A stretch of DNA of 64,000 nt from Flavobacterium sp. ALD4 (GTDB lineage Bacteria; Bacteroidota; Bacteroidia; Flavobacteriales; Flavobacteriaceae), in the NCBI RefSeq assembly GCF_002836475.1, contig NZ_PJBJ01000030.1, positions 310,001-374,000 of the forward strand. The letters are read 5' to 3'. Positions 16,821 through 26,605 of this stretch are shown piece by piece. The position numbers were made by a program, and so were the translations under genes. The stretch's first letter is position 1, and the number at the start of each line of letters is the position of its first letter. Below the pieces are notes generated by a model. The model was not told the origin of the DNA, ran no database searches, and worked only from the letters and a program-made list of their open reading frames with translations.

Positions 16821-19217
16821 ATGCCAAAGTACTATTATTTTGTTTTACTTTTTACCGTTTTACTTAGTTTGGACGCTTCTTGTCAGAAAAAGACTCTTTT
16901 TGCAAAATCTACAACAGAAAGCATGATTATTGATGGCGAAGTCAACGAACAAGCATGGATTACAGACCCTAACATTGCCACTGATTTCATCATGTTTGAG
17001 CCTGACAACGGGAGACCTATCAATGAAGACAAGAAGACAGAAGTAAAAGTTTTATACGATGACGAAGCAATTTATATTTCGGCAATTTTATACGATAACG
17101 AACCCAACAAAATTCAGAAAGAAATAACGAATCGTGATGTATTTGGTGTATCTGACCATTTTTCAGTTTCTATAAACGGATTTAACGACGGCCAGCAAGA
17201 TTTTAGATTCTTTGTAAGTGCAGCTAACGTTCAAATGGACTGTTTGGCCACGGAGGGCAACGAAGATTTTTCCTGGGACGCCATATGGAAGAGTAAAGCC
17301 ACTATCACAGATTTTGGATGGGTTGTTGAAATGAAAATTCCTTATGCTGCCTTGCGCTTTTCCAATGCAAAAAAACAAACTTGGGGATTGAACTTTATGC
17401 GTGAAATAAAACGTGATGTTCAAAAATATACCTGGAATCGTGTCAACACTAAAATTGGCGCTGTAATTACTCAAGCAGGAACACTCGAAGGAATAGAAAA
17501 TATTAAACCTCCAGTACGTCTTTTCTTTATCCCTTATGTCTCCGCTTATTACCAGGAAGATGACTTTACAGCCGACAGAACTTTCAAAGGGGGACTTGAT
17601 ATCAAATATGGTATCAATGACTCTTTTACTTTAGATGCCATTTTAGTACCTGATTTTGGACAAACTAAATTTGATAATGCCATATTGAATCTGGAACCTT
17701 TCGAACAAAGACTGGATGAAAATAGGCCGTTTTTTACAGAAGGAACTAATTTATTTAACATTGGAAACATATTTTATTCTAGAAGAATTGGAGGAGCACC
17801 AAGCACCTACCCAGATGTAGCAGAAAATGAAGAAGTGACTAACTACCCGAGTTCTGTAAAATTAATCAATGCCGTAAAAGTATCTGGAAGAACTGAAAAA
17901 GGATTAGGTATTGGATTTCTGAATGCTATTACTGAAAAAACATCTGCAACAATACAAAATGCAGAAACTAAAGAAAGGCGTAAAGAAGTTATTGAACCGC
18001 TAACCAACTATAACGTTTTAGTATTAGATCAACGCTTTAGACAAAACTCATCTGTATCTTTTGTCAACACCAACACAACCCGAAATGGGAGCTTTAGAGA
18101 CGCTAACGTCTCCGCTTTATTATTTGACTTAAGCACTAAAGCAAATTCCTATAACTTATATGGTGATTTTAAATACAGCTCTATAAATACCATCGAAGAC
18201 TATAATGGTTTTAAAACATCTCTAAATTTCGCCAAAACAAGCGGAAAATATAGGTATTCTCTCTCCGGAAGATATACATCCAGGGACTATGACAATAATG
18301 ATCTGGGAATAAATTTTTATAATAATTTTAATAATCTGTATTCTAATCTAAGTTACAGAATATTAAATCCCACAAAACAATTCAATACCTTCAGATTTCA
18401 AAATGAGTTTAGTTTAGCATATGACAATACTACTGGAAAACTACAAGAAGGGTATTACAAGCCTACAATTAAAGCAACTACAAAACGCAATCATTATTTT
18501 GAGCTTGGCTTAGACATCAAGCCTTTTGAAGCATATGATTTTTATGAACCTAGAATCTTTGGTCGGTATCTAGCAGTACCTAAAAGTATAAGTGGTTATT
18601 CAGGTGTTGAATTTAATCGAAATAATGCTTTCACTTTTGATTTTACGCTAAGTTTCGCAAAATTCGACCAAGAAAAAAGGTCTAACTTCGGAATCGCAGT
18701 TGCGCCAAAGTATAGAGTAAATGACAAGTTTTCCATCTTTCTTGTTATGGATTATACTCATAAAACGAATGATCTTGGCTGGGTTGGTTTTGAAAATTCG
18801 GATATCATAATAGGCAGAAGAAATAGAGAAATATTGCAAAATGACCTCATAGGTAAATATTCAATTAACGACAAAATGACGCTTAATTTGACCGCTCGTT
18901 ATTATTGGTCCTATTCTGATAACCAGGCATTTTTTACCTTACAAGACAATGGTAGTTTATCCGAGAACAACACCTACCTCTTAAATAGAAATAGAAATTT
19001 CAACTCTTGGAACCTTGATTTATCTTACTCTTGGTGGTTTGCACCGGGAAGTGAATTATCTATCTTATACCGCAACTACGCTCAAGAAGGCAGTCGCAAT
19101 GTTGAAAGAAGACTGAGCACAAACCTAAAAAATGTGTTTGATAGTAATATGACTAATATCTTGTCAGTAAGCGTCCGTTATTTCATTGATTACAATGTTA
19201 TTAAAAATAAGTTTTAA
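16821..19217 (+). CDS. DUF5916 outer-membrane protein with CBM9-like N-terminal domain
   Basis: The 798-residue protein begins with a signal peptide (YYYFVLLFTVLLSLDASCQ). Residues about 25-225 form a carbohydrate-binding family 9-like beta-sandwich (MIIDGEVNEQAWITDP, then WGLNFMREIKR). The rest is the DUF5916 region, rich in alternating aromatic strands and ending in VSVRYFIDYNVIKNKF, as expected for an outer-membrane beta-barrel. Substrate and role are unknown; transport or binding of a glycan or other ligand at the surface is a guess. It is the first of two tandem paralogues and has its own promoter. Confidence 0.88.
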   Translation: MPKYYYFVLLFTVLLSLDASCQKKTLFAKSTTESMIIDGEVNEQAWITDPNIATDFIMFEPDNGRPINEDKKTEVKVLYDDEAIYISAILYDNEPNKIQKEITNRDVFGVSDHFSVSINGFNDGQQDFRFFVSAANVQMDCLATEGNEDFSWDAIWKSKATITDFGWVVEMKIPYAALRFSNAKKQTWGLNFMREIKRDVQKYTWNRVNTKIGAVITQAGTLEGIENIKPPVRLFFIPYVSAYYQEDDFTADRTFKGGLDIKYGINDSFTLDAILVPDFGQTKFDNAILNLEPFEQRLDENRPFFTEGTNLFNIGNIFYSRRIGGAPSTYPDVAENEEVTNYPSSVKLINAVKVSGRTEKGLGIGFLNAITEKTSATIQNAETKERRKEVIEPLTNYNVLVLDQRFRQNSSVSFVNTNTTRNGSFRDANVSALLFDLSTKANSYNLYGDFKYSSINTIEDYNGFKTSLNFAKTSGKYRYSLSGRYTSRDYDNNDLGINFYNNFNNLYSNLSYRILNPTKQFNTFRFQNEFSLAYDNTTGKLQEGYYKPTIKATTKRNHYFELGLDIKPFEAYDFYEPRIFGRYLAVPKSISGYSGVEFNRNNAFTFDFTLSFAKFDQEKRSNFGIAVAPKYRVNDKFSIFLVMDYTHKTNDLGWVGFENSDIIIGRRNREILQNDLIGKYSINDKMTLNLTARYYWSYSDNQAFFTLQDNGSLSENNTYLLNRNRNFNSWNLDLSYSWWFAPGSELSILYRNYAQEGSRNVERRLSTNLKNVFDSNMTNILSVSVRYFIDYNVIKNKF

Positions 19218-19354
19218 ATCTCTGCAATTAAAGTGTAACAATATCTTTTAAAATCAGTCTACTATCTGAAGTATGATTACGTGCTATTCATACAATATAC
19301 CCTACATCTAAAAAACGGATTTCCATTAGTTCCGCTTCATTTACAGTTAATTTC

Positions 19355-21772
19355 ATGAAATACTTTTTTTTGACATTCTTTGTTTTAGTTATCACCTTTG
19401 GCTACAGCCAAAAAAAGGTGTTACAAACTAAGTTTACCTCTGACAACATAACTATCGACGGAAAACTGGATGAAAACGTATGGCAATCCACACCAGAAGC
19501 AACCGATTTTATAATGTCCCAGCCTGACAATGGTGAACCAATTCCAGATTCTAAAAAAACAATCGTAAAAGTCATCTACGATAATGATGCTGTATATATT
19601 GCGGCATTATTATATGACGATCAACCGGATAAAATTAGAAAAGAAATTTCACAACGGGACAGTTTTGGTATAGCAGACGTTTTTGGTATTTTTATCAATG
19701 GCTTTAATGATGGGCAGCAGGATTTTCAATTTTTTGTCAACGCTGCTGACGGTCAAGCAGACTGTATTACTACAGACAGCAACGGGGAAGATTACTCCTG
19801 GGATGCAATATGGAAAAGCAAAGCGATAATTACCGATTTTGGCTGGGTCGTAGAAATGAGAATTCCTTACGCTGCGTTGCGCTTTTCTGCCGAAAAAAAA
19901 CAAACTTGGGGTCTTAATTTTTTCAGGGAAATAAAACGAAACCGTCAAAAATACACTTGGAACTTTATTGACTCAAAAATTGGTACTTTCACGCAACAAA
20001 CCGGAATCCTTGAAGGCATAGAAAACATAAAACCCCCTACTCGCCTATTTCTTATGCCTTATTCTTCCTTTTATGTCAACGCGAATGGACAACAAAAAAC
20101 TGTAGGTACCTTAAAAGGTGGATTAGACATAAAATATGGAATTAATGACGCTTTTACCCTTGATGCCATCTTGGTTCCTGATTTTGGACAAACTAAATAT
20201 GACGATCAAATTCTCAATTTGGGGCCATTCGAACAACAATTTAATGAAAATAGGCCGTTTTTCACAGAAGGCACCGACCTATTCAGCAAAGGAGATTTAG
20301 TCTATTCTCGGAGAATTGGAGGTAGGCCAATTAACTACCCAACAGCTGCAGAAAACGAGACGATTATTGACAACCCATCGAGTGTCGATTTAATCAATGC
20401 ATTGAAAGTATCGGGACGAACAAAAGACGGACTGGGAATAGGTATTCTAAACGCGGTAACGAAAAGAACATTCGCAACAATTGAAAACAAAGCTACGCAA
20501 GAAACCCGCAGAGAAGAAGTGGAGCCCTTGGCAAACTACAATGTACTTGTTTTAGACCAGCGCTTTCTCAAAAACTCTGCTGTTTCATTTATAAATACCA
20601 ATGTCACTAGAAACGGAGGTTTTCGAGACGGAAATGTATCTGCTTTAGTATGGGACTTAAACACCATGAAGAATACTTATAGCCTTTCGGGAAACTTAAA
20701 ATACAGTTACGTAAATGACATCATGGATAAAAAAGGGGTTTCCACTTCTCTAAATATCGGAGAAACTATCGGTCAATACCGATATAGTCTAGGTGCAGAT
20801 TTAGTCACAAAGGACTTTGATAATAATGATCTAGGAATCAACTTTCAAACAAACTATTACAGCATATATGGAAATGCAAGTTATAGAATTTTAAATCCGA
20901 CGAAACTTTTTAATTCTTTTAGGATAAACTATAATATATATACCCAATTTCAAAAAGAAACCGGTAAAATTCAAGGAAACAACATGAATGCAAGTATAAA
21001 CCTTGATACTAAAAAGAATCACTATGTCGGACTCGGCATCAATATAAGCCCCGTTGAATCCTATGACTTTTATGAAGCAAGAGCGGAAAACAGGTATGTA
21101 ATTCTACCCGAACGATACAATGCTTGGTTGTACATATCTACTAATTATAACAATAAATTCGCATTTGATTTCAATCCATCCTACTCTATTTTTAATGAAA
21201 CAGAAAGAAGGACTTATGAATTAATGTTAGGCCCCAGATACCGTTTTAACGACAAGTTTTCGTTAAACTACCGTTTTCAATTCTCGAGAAGGAACAATAA
21301 TAAAGGCTATGTTGACAGCGTAGATGAAGATTTAAATAAGTCAACTCAACAGGCTATTATTTTTGCTAACAGAAATGTGATCACTTATTCCAATAGTCTT
21401 TCTGGAAAATACTCTATTAGCAGTAAAATGAATTTTAATGTGGCTGTTCGTCAATATTGGTCCTATGCGGAGAATAAGAATTTCTTATATCTAAAACAAG
21501 ACGGAAGACTAGCTGATTATGCAAATTACAACATCAATAAAGACTCTAGTTTTTACTCTTGGAATTTTGACCTTTCCTATTCTTGGTGGTTTGCTCCTGG
21601 AAGCCAAGTTTCTATTTTATATAGAAATAATGCCGCAAATTTTGATAAAAACATCAATAAAGACTTTGGGGAAAATGTAGCAAATTTATTGAACAATGAG
21701 GCGTTGAATCATACCTTTTCAATAAGTGTGCGCTATTTCATTGATTACAATAGCTTGAAAAACAAAATATAG
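19355..21772 (+). CDS. DUF5916 outer-membrane protein, second tandem copy
   Basis: The 805-residue protein is paralogous to the gene ending at 19217. They share ITIDGKLDENVW-type starts, the segment FTLDAILVPDFGQTK, the motif SWWFAPGS and a near-identical C-terminus (VRYFIDYNSLKNKI). It has a signal peptide (MKYFFLTFFVLVITFGYSQ), a CBM9-like domain and a predicted beta-barrel. The 137-base gap to the first copy has no strong terminator. The pair could be a duplicated receptor with diverged specificity; the loop regions differ most. Confidence 0.88.
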   Translation: MKYFFLTFFVLVITFGYSQKKVLQTKFTSDNITIDGKLDENVWQSTPEATDFIMSQPDNGEPIPDSKKTIVKVIYDNDAVYIAALLYDDQPDKIRKEISQRDSFGIADVFGIFINGFNDGQQDFQFFVNAADGQADCITTDSNGEDYSWDAIWKSKAIITDFGWVVEMRIPYAALRFSAEKKQTWGLNFFREIKRNRQKYTWNFIDSKIGTFTQQTGILEGIENIKPPTRLFLMPYSSFYVNANGQQKTVGTLKGGLDIKYGINDAFTLDAILVPDFGQTKYDDQILNLGPFEQQFNENRPFFTEGTDLFSKGDLVYSRRIGGRPINYPTAAENETIIDNPSSVDLINALKVSGRTKDGLGIGILNAVTKRTFATIENKATQETRREEVEPLANYNVLVLDQRFLKNSAVSFINTNVTRNGGFRDGNVSALVWDLNTMKNTYSLSGNLKYSYVNDIMDKKGVSTSLNIGETIGQYRYSLGADLVTKDFDNNDLGINFQTNYYSIYGNASYRILNPTKLFNSFRINYNIYTQFQKETGKIQGNNMNASINLDTKKNHYVGLGINISPVESYDFYEARAENRYVILPERYNAWLYISTNYNNKFAFDFNPSYSIFNETERRTYELMLGPRYRFNDKFSLNYRFQFSRRNNNKGYVDSVDEDLNKSTQQAIIFANRNVITYSNSLSGKYSISSKMNFNVAVRQYWSYAENKNFLYLKQDGRLADYANYNINKDSSFYSWNFDLSYSWWFAPGSQVSILYRNNAANFDKNINKDFGENVANLLNNEALNHTFSISVRYFIDYNSLKNKI

Positions 21773-21887
21773 AGTGCATTAATTTTAAAAAAAACACATT
21801 CTATAACAAAATCAACATTATTTCGGTGCGTTCTTTCTTGAATACATAATATTGGTTTCGTTCGCTTCTAAGATTTTATAAATACTT

Positions 21888-21895
21888 TATCTTTG
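21888..21895 (+). promoter_or_regulatory. -7 promoter box of gpmI
   Basis: TATCTTTG 16 bases upstream of the gpmI ATG, a strong match to TAnnTTTG. Confidence 0.55.
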
Positions 21896-21911
21896 TTCAA
21901 AATTAATTCCA

Positions 21912-23429
21912 ATGAACAAAAAAGTAATTCTTATGATATTAGATGGTTGGGGAAAATCTCCTGACCCTAAAGTATCTGCAATCGACAACGCCAATATTCC
22001 ATTTATAAATAGTCTTTATAAAAACTACCCAAGTGCTCAACTTCGCACAGACGGTCTAAACGTGGGTTTACCGGAAGGACAAATGGGAAATAGTGAAGTA
22101 GGACATATGAACCTCGGTGCAGGACGAATCGTTTATCAGGATTTAGCCAAAATAAATCTAGCTGTCGCCAATAAAACATTAGCCGAAGAGCAAGTCCTTA
22201 AAGATGCCTTCCAATATGCAAAAGACAATCATAAAAAAGTACATTTTTTAGGATTGGTTTCAGACGGAGGAGTTCACTCCCATACCTCCCATTTAAGAGG
22301 TCTAATTGATGCAACCCAAGATTACGGATTGAAGGAGGTTTTCGTACATGCCTTCACTGATGGGCGTGACGTTGATCCAAAATCAGGAAAAAAATACGTT
22401 CAGGATCTAGAAAATTATATCGCAAACACTTCTGTAAAAATAGCTTCAATAATAGGAAGATATTACTCCATGGATCGCGACAAGCGCTGGGAAAGAGTGA
22501 AACTAGCCTACGATTTATTGGTCAACGGCCAAGGAATACATTCAAAAAACGCAGTAACGAGTATCGAGGAAAGTTATGCAACCAATGTGACAGATGAATT
22601 CATCCATCCGATTGTAATGACTGATGCAGCTGGCAATCCATTGGCTACTATTGAAGATGATGATGTTGTTATTTTCTTTAACTTTAGAACTGACAGGGGA
22701 AGAGAATTAACCGAAGTCCTTTCTCAGCAAGATTTTCACGAAGAGAACATGCACAAATTAAATTTGTATTATGTAACTCTGACTAATTATGATGAATCTT
22801 ATAACAATGTAAAAGTTGTGTACAACAAGGACAACATCACAGAAACATTAGGAGAGGTTTTAGAAAAAGAGAATAAAACTCAAATTAGAATTGCTGAAAC
22901 AGAGAAATACCCGCACGTAACTTTTTTCTTTTCAGGTGGTAGAGAAATTCCATTTAGAGGAGAAAAAAGAATATTAAAAAATTCTCCAAAAGTAGCTACT
23001 TACGATTTACATCCGGAGATGAGTGCTTTTGAATTAACTGATGCTTTAGTTCCAGAACTTGAAAAAGCAGACGTCGATTTTGTATGCCTTAATTTTGCCA
23101 ATGGTGACATGGTAGGTCATACTGGAATAATGGATGCAGCAATAAAAGCATGTGAAGCAGTTGACAAATGTGTCGAAAGAGTGATTACAGCGGCATTAGC
23201 TAATGATTACACCACGATCGTAATTGCAGATCACGGAAACTGTGAGACGATGATTAACGCTGACGGAAGCCCAAATACGGCGCATACTACCAACCCCGTT
23301 CCTATTATTTTAGTGGACAAAGAATTGAAACAAATTCACAATGGAGTGTTAGGCGATATCGCACCAACTATTTTAGAATTAATGGGTATCGAAAAACCCG
23401 TAGTAATGACTCAACATTCTTTACTTTAA
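21912..23429 (+). CDS. gpmI: 2,3-bisphosphoglycerate-independent phosphoglycerate mutase
   Basis: The 505-residue cytosolic enzyme is of normal length for iPGM. The metal site starts in MILDGWG, the phospho-Ser is S61 in GNSEVGHMNLGAGR, and further motifs are SDGGVHSHTSHL, FTDGRD, GHTG and IADHGNCE. It interconverts 3- and 2-phosphoglycerate in glycolysis and gluconeogenesis using two Mn ions. It has its own promoter box and a perfect hairpin terminator (23452-23484). Confidence 0.97.
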   Translation: MNKKVILMILDGWGKSPDPKVSAIDNANIPFINSLYKNYPSAQLRTDGLNVGLPEGQMGNSEVGHMNLGAGRIVYQDLAKINLAVANKTLAEEQVLKDAFQYAKDNHKKVHFLGLVSDGGVHSHTSHLRGLIDATQDYGLKEVFVHAFTDGRDVDPKSGKKYVQDLENYIANTSVKIASIIGRYYSMDRDKRWERVKLAYDLLVNGQGIHSKNAVTSIEESYATNVTDEFIHPIVMTDAAGNPLATIEDDDVVIFFNFRTDRGRELTEVLSQQDFHEENMHKLNLYYVTLTNYDESYNNVKVVYNKDNITETLGEVLEKENKTQIRIAETEKYPHVTFFFSGGREIPFRGEKRILKNSPKVATYDLHPEMSAFELTDALVPELEKADVDFVCLNFANGDMVGHTGIMDAAIKACEAVDKCVERVITAALANDYTTIVIADHGNCETMINADGSPNTAHTTNPVPIILVDKELKQIHNGVLGDIAPTILELMGIEKPVVMTQHSLL

Positions 23430-23451
23430 GACATTTATACAACTAGTTGAC

Positions 23452-23484
23452 AATAAAGGCTATTCAAATTGAATAGCCTTTATT
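23452..23484 (+). terminator. Terminator of gpmI
   Basis: Perfect 16-base arms AATAAAGGCTATTCAA / TTGAATAGCCTTTATT separated by one base, 23 bases after the gpmI stop. A TTG start that would extend the LRR gene upstream lies inside this hairpin, which argues against that start. Confidence 0.8.
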
Positions 23485-23564
23485 ATAAAATAAAACAAGT
23501 ATTACTATTATTTTTGATAGTAATACTATTATATTTGCACTTATTAATCTCAAAAAATAGTGCT

Positions 23565-24173
23565 GTGAAAAATTTACTCCTTCAATGCTTGATCATAACG
23601 CTTTTATTCAATGTAAATACTAAGGCTCAAAATACTACTATACTCTCAAGCCCCGAGACGATTATTCGTCTTGATTTAAGTGGTAACACAATTGATTTAG
23701 AAAAAGTAGACTTCTCTAAATTTGTCAATTTAGAATATCTAAGTTTAAAGGATGATCATTTAAAAGAATTACCTAAAGAATTGTTCTTACTGAAAAAATT
23801 AAAAACACTAGATTTAAGTGGAAATGATTTTAAGGTGTTACCAAAAGACTTTTCTAAACTTAAAACCCTTGAAAAATTATATTTAAATGATGAGAAAAAC
23901 TTAGACTTACCTCAATCCTTAGTCGTTTTAGCAAAGTTGCCAAATCTAAAATCGTTATATCTTGATAATGATCGAATCAATTATATGCCTCGTGAAATGT
24001 TACAACTTAAAAATTTAGAGTATTTAAGTTTGCGTCAAAACGCATTAAAGGAATTCCCTAAAAATATAAATTCTTTATCTCATTTAAAGCATTTATATTT
24101 GAATGAAAATAGTATTCCACTTGACAACGTAGAACTTAAAAACATCAATTTTGGTTTTGAAATCGATTTTTAA
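23565..24173 (+). CDS. Leucine-rich repeat protein, exported
   Basis: The protein is about 202 residues, starting at GTG 23565 (VKNLLLQCLIITLLFNVNTKAQ, a signal peptide). A longer frame from TTG 23469 begins inside the gpmI terminator and upstream of a TATATTTG box at 23530-23537, so the GTG is preferred. The body holds about six leucine-rich repeats of 22-24 residues (LEYLSLKDDHLKELPKEL, LKTLDLSGNDFKVLPKDF, LKSLYLDNDRINYMPREM, and so on). Such repeats mediate protein binding; the partner is unknown. It precedes the TetR gene by 15 bases. Confidence 0.8.
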   Translation: MKNLLLQCLIITLLFNVNTKAQNTTILSSPETIIRLDLSGNTIDLEKVDFSKFVNLEYLSLKDDHLKELPKELFLLKKLKTLDLSGNDFKVLPKDFSKLKTLEKLYLNDEKNLDLPQSLVVLAKLPNLKSLYLDNDRINYMPREMLQLKNLEYLSLRQNALKEFPKNINSLSHLKHLYLNENSIPLDNVELKNINFGFEIDF

Positions 24174-24188
24174 ACGTAAACAATTCAA

Positions 24189-24866
24189 ATGCATAATTTA
24201 ATCACAAATATAAAAATTCAAATTTCAGACAAAATCTTTGTAAAAGATCCTGAAACATCAGCTCTTGGAAAAAAGATAATAAAAGAGAGTATCATTTTAA
24301 TAGATGAAAAAGGGTTTGACAACTTTACTTTTAAAAAATTAGGCGAACGCATTGGCTCCAATGAAAGTTCGATTTATAGGTATTTTGAAAACAAGCACAA
24401 ACTACTAGTATATTTATGTTCGTGGTATTGGAGTTGGATTGAATACAAAATGGTTTTTAAATTGACTAATATTGATGATCCTATGGAGCGCTTAAAGCGA
24501 GCTATTGTTATTGTCACTGAAAAAATAGTTGATGATGAGAGAACAGAACATATCAACGAAAGGATTTTAAATAGAATTGTTATTATAGAATTCACTAAAA
24601 CCCTGTACACTAAAGAGGTTGACGAAGAAAATAAAGAAGGTTATTTCATAATTTACAAAAGATTAATTAATAGAATGGTCGCTATTGTAAAAGAGATTAA
24701 CCCCGATTATCCTTTTGCAAAAAGTCTAATTTCAACCGTTGTAAAAGGTTCTTTGCACCAACATTTTTTAAAAGAACACCTATCAACTATTACCGATTGT
24801 AACGAACAAGTATCTCCCACAAACTTTTTTATGGATTTAATCAACACCATATTAATAAAAGAATAA
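24189..24866 (+). CDS. TetR/AcrR-family transcriptional regulator
   Basis: The 225-residue protein has an N-terminal TetR-type helix-turn-helix (about 28-75: IILIDEKGFDNFTFKKLGERIG, then SIYRYFENKHKLL). An all-helical ligand domain follows. It stands directly upstream of an ABC-HlyD-TolC operon and most likely controls it in response to an exported compound. The first ATG (24189) gives a longer N-terminus than usual (about 20 extra residues), so an internal start is possible. Confidence 0.88.
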   Translation: MHNLITNIKIQISDKIFVKDPETSALGKKIIKESIILIDEKGFDNFTFKKLGERIGSNESSIYRYFENKHKLLVYLCSWYWSWIEYKMVFKLTNIDDPMERLKRAIVIVTEKIVDDERTEHINERILNRIVIIEFTKTLYTKEVDEENKEGYFIIYKRLINRMVAIVKEINPDYPFAKSLISTVVKGSLHQHFLKEHLSTITDCNEQVSPTNFFMDLINTILIKE

Positions 24867-24942
24867 ATAGCTGGAACGCATTACGTCGTAAAGTTGTAGC
24901 TAGTATAACTACACAAAAGAAAAAAATTAACAAGAAGCATAT

Positions 24943-26601
24943 ATGAAACCATTAAAGCGATTTTATAATTTACTTGAATTAGATAAGAAAGATGTTTACC
25001 AATTATATTTCTACGGAATCCTCTCCGGAGTAATCAGTTTATCGCTACCTCTAGGAATACAAGCCATAACTAATTTTATTCAATCTGGAAGAGCAAGTGC
25101 TTCGTGGATTGTTTTAATTGTTTTGGTTGTTTTTGGTGTAGCGTTAGTTGGAGTTCTTTCGTTGATGCAACTGCGTATCATGGAAAACTTACAACAAAAA
25201 ATATTTATTCGATCCTCCTTTGAATTTGCGGTTCGATTACCCAAAATAAAATTTGAAGAATATTACAATACCTATCCACCAGAACTAGCGAATCGCTTTT
25301 TCGATACTTTAATGATCCAAAAAGGGACGGCCAAATTGTTAATCGATTTTTCAGCAGCCATATTACAAATTATTTTTGGGATCATATTATTGTCTTTGTA
25401 CCATAATTATTTTATCGTTTTTGGAATATTACTATTGTTACTACTATACTTTATTTTTAAATTCTCTTACAACGATGGATTAGAAACAAGTATGAAAGAA
25501 TCCAAATACAAGTATAAAGTTGCTGGATGGTTGCAGGAAATTGCACGGAATAATTTTAGCTTTCGAAATAATTTACATCACGATTTCGCATTGAATAAAA
25601 ATGACATGTTAGTTGCAGATTACCTAAATTATAGAGAGAAGCATTTCTCAGTAATTAAAACTCAATTTAGCCAACTAATCATTTTCAAAATAATAATAAC
25701 AGCAAGTCTATTATCTATTGGAGGCTACTTAGTGTTGTCTCAACAAATGAATATTGGCCAATTTGTTGCTGCAGAAATCATTATTTTATTAGTAATCAAC
25801 TCAGTCGAAAAAATCGTAATAGGGCTTGAAACGCTTTACGATGTTTTAACATCAGTTGAAAAAATAGGGTTAATAACGGATATGAAACTGGAAGAGGAAT
25901 TCACATTAGATTATGACAATTGCTATACTTCTATCGCTTTAGAAGTTGAAAATGTATACTTTAACTTTCCAGATTCAAAAAATAAAATTTTAAACAACAT
26001 CAACTTAAATATTGATCAGGGCGAACGAATATTTATCGACGGAGCAAACGGTTCGGGAAAAACAACCTTGATACGCATATTGTCGGGATTAATTCAGCCT
26101 AGCCATGGTGCTATATCTATCAACGATAATAGCTTTAAGAAAATCAATCTCAACCAATTTAGATCTCAAATAGAAAGTATCATACAAGGAGAAACTCCAT
26201 TTGAAGGGACTGTAATTGAAAACATCACCTTTAAAAATACTACCGCATCGGAGGAAAGTTTAAAATGGGCTATTGAAGGAATGCAGTTAAAGAAATTTAT
26301 AAAATCGCTACCACAAGGTTTAGACACGCCTCTTTTTCCGGAAGGAAAACAATTATCATCATCTGATACTCAAAAATTATTACTTGCTAGAAGTATTATC
26401 AGTAAGCCCAAAATTTTGTTCTATGAAGACCCTACATGCAACATGGACGACAAAGTTGCCAATGAAATCATCGATTTCATTACCGCCGAAGAACACCAAT
26501 GGACTATTATTGTCTCGTCAAAAAATCAGTACTGGAAAACCAAGTGCAACAGAAATATCACCATGGAAAACGGACAAATTATCTTAGATTTAAAAAAATA
26601 A
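24943..26601 (+). CDS. ABC exporter half-transporter with degenerate ATPase motifs
   Basis: The 552-residue protein has an ABC type-1 membrane domain (about 20-300, five to six hydrophobic segments) and a C-terminal nucleotide-binding domain. Walker A is intact (GANGSGKTTL) and a Q-loop Gln is present (IIQGETPFEGT). The signature is LSSSD instead of LSGGQ, Walker B is ILFYED (Asp to Glu, catalytic Glu to Asp) and the H-loop reads IIVSSK without His. There is no N-terminal peptidase domain. It should export a substrate with the downstream HlyD and TolC proteins, but ATP hydrolysis may be weak. Four bases separate it from the hlyD-like gene. Confidence 0.88.
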   Translation: MKPLKRFYNLLELDKKDVYQLYFYGILSGVISLSLPLGIQAITNFIQSGRASASWIVLIVLVVFGVALVGVLSLMQLRIMENLQQKIFIRSSFEFAVRLPKIKFEEYYNTYPPELANRFFDTLMIQKGTAKLLIDFSAAILQIIFGIILLSLYHNYFIVFGILLLLLLYFIFKFSYNDGLETSMKESKYKYKVAGWLQEIARNNFSFRNNLHHDFALNKNDMLVADYLNYREKHFSVIKTQFSQLIIFKIIITASLLSIGGYLVLSQQMNIGQFVAAEIIILLVINSVEKIVIGLETLYDVLTSVEKIGLITDMKLEEEFTLDYDNCYTSIALEVENVYFNFPDSKNKILNNINLNIDQGERIFIDGANGSGKTTLIRILSGLIQPSHGAISINDNSFKKINLNQFRSQIESIIQGETPFEGTVIENITFKNTTASEESLKWAIEGMQLKKFIKSLPQGLDTPLFPEGKQLSSSDTQKLLLARSIISKPKILFYEDPTCNMDDKVANEIIDFITAEEHQWTIIVSSKNQYWKTKCNRNITMENGQIILDLKK

Positions 26602-26605
26602 CTGT

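Noticed and set aside
23469..23564. Extension of the LRR protein to a TTG start
   Set aside because: The TTG lies inside the gpmI terminator and upstream of a promoter-like box; the GTG at 23565 starts a normal signal peptide.
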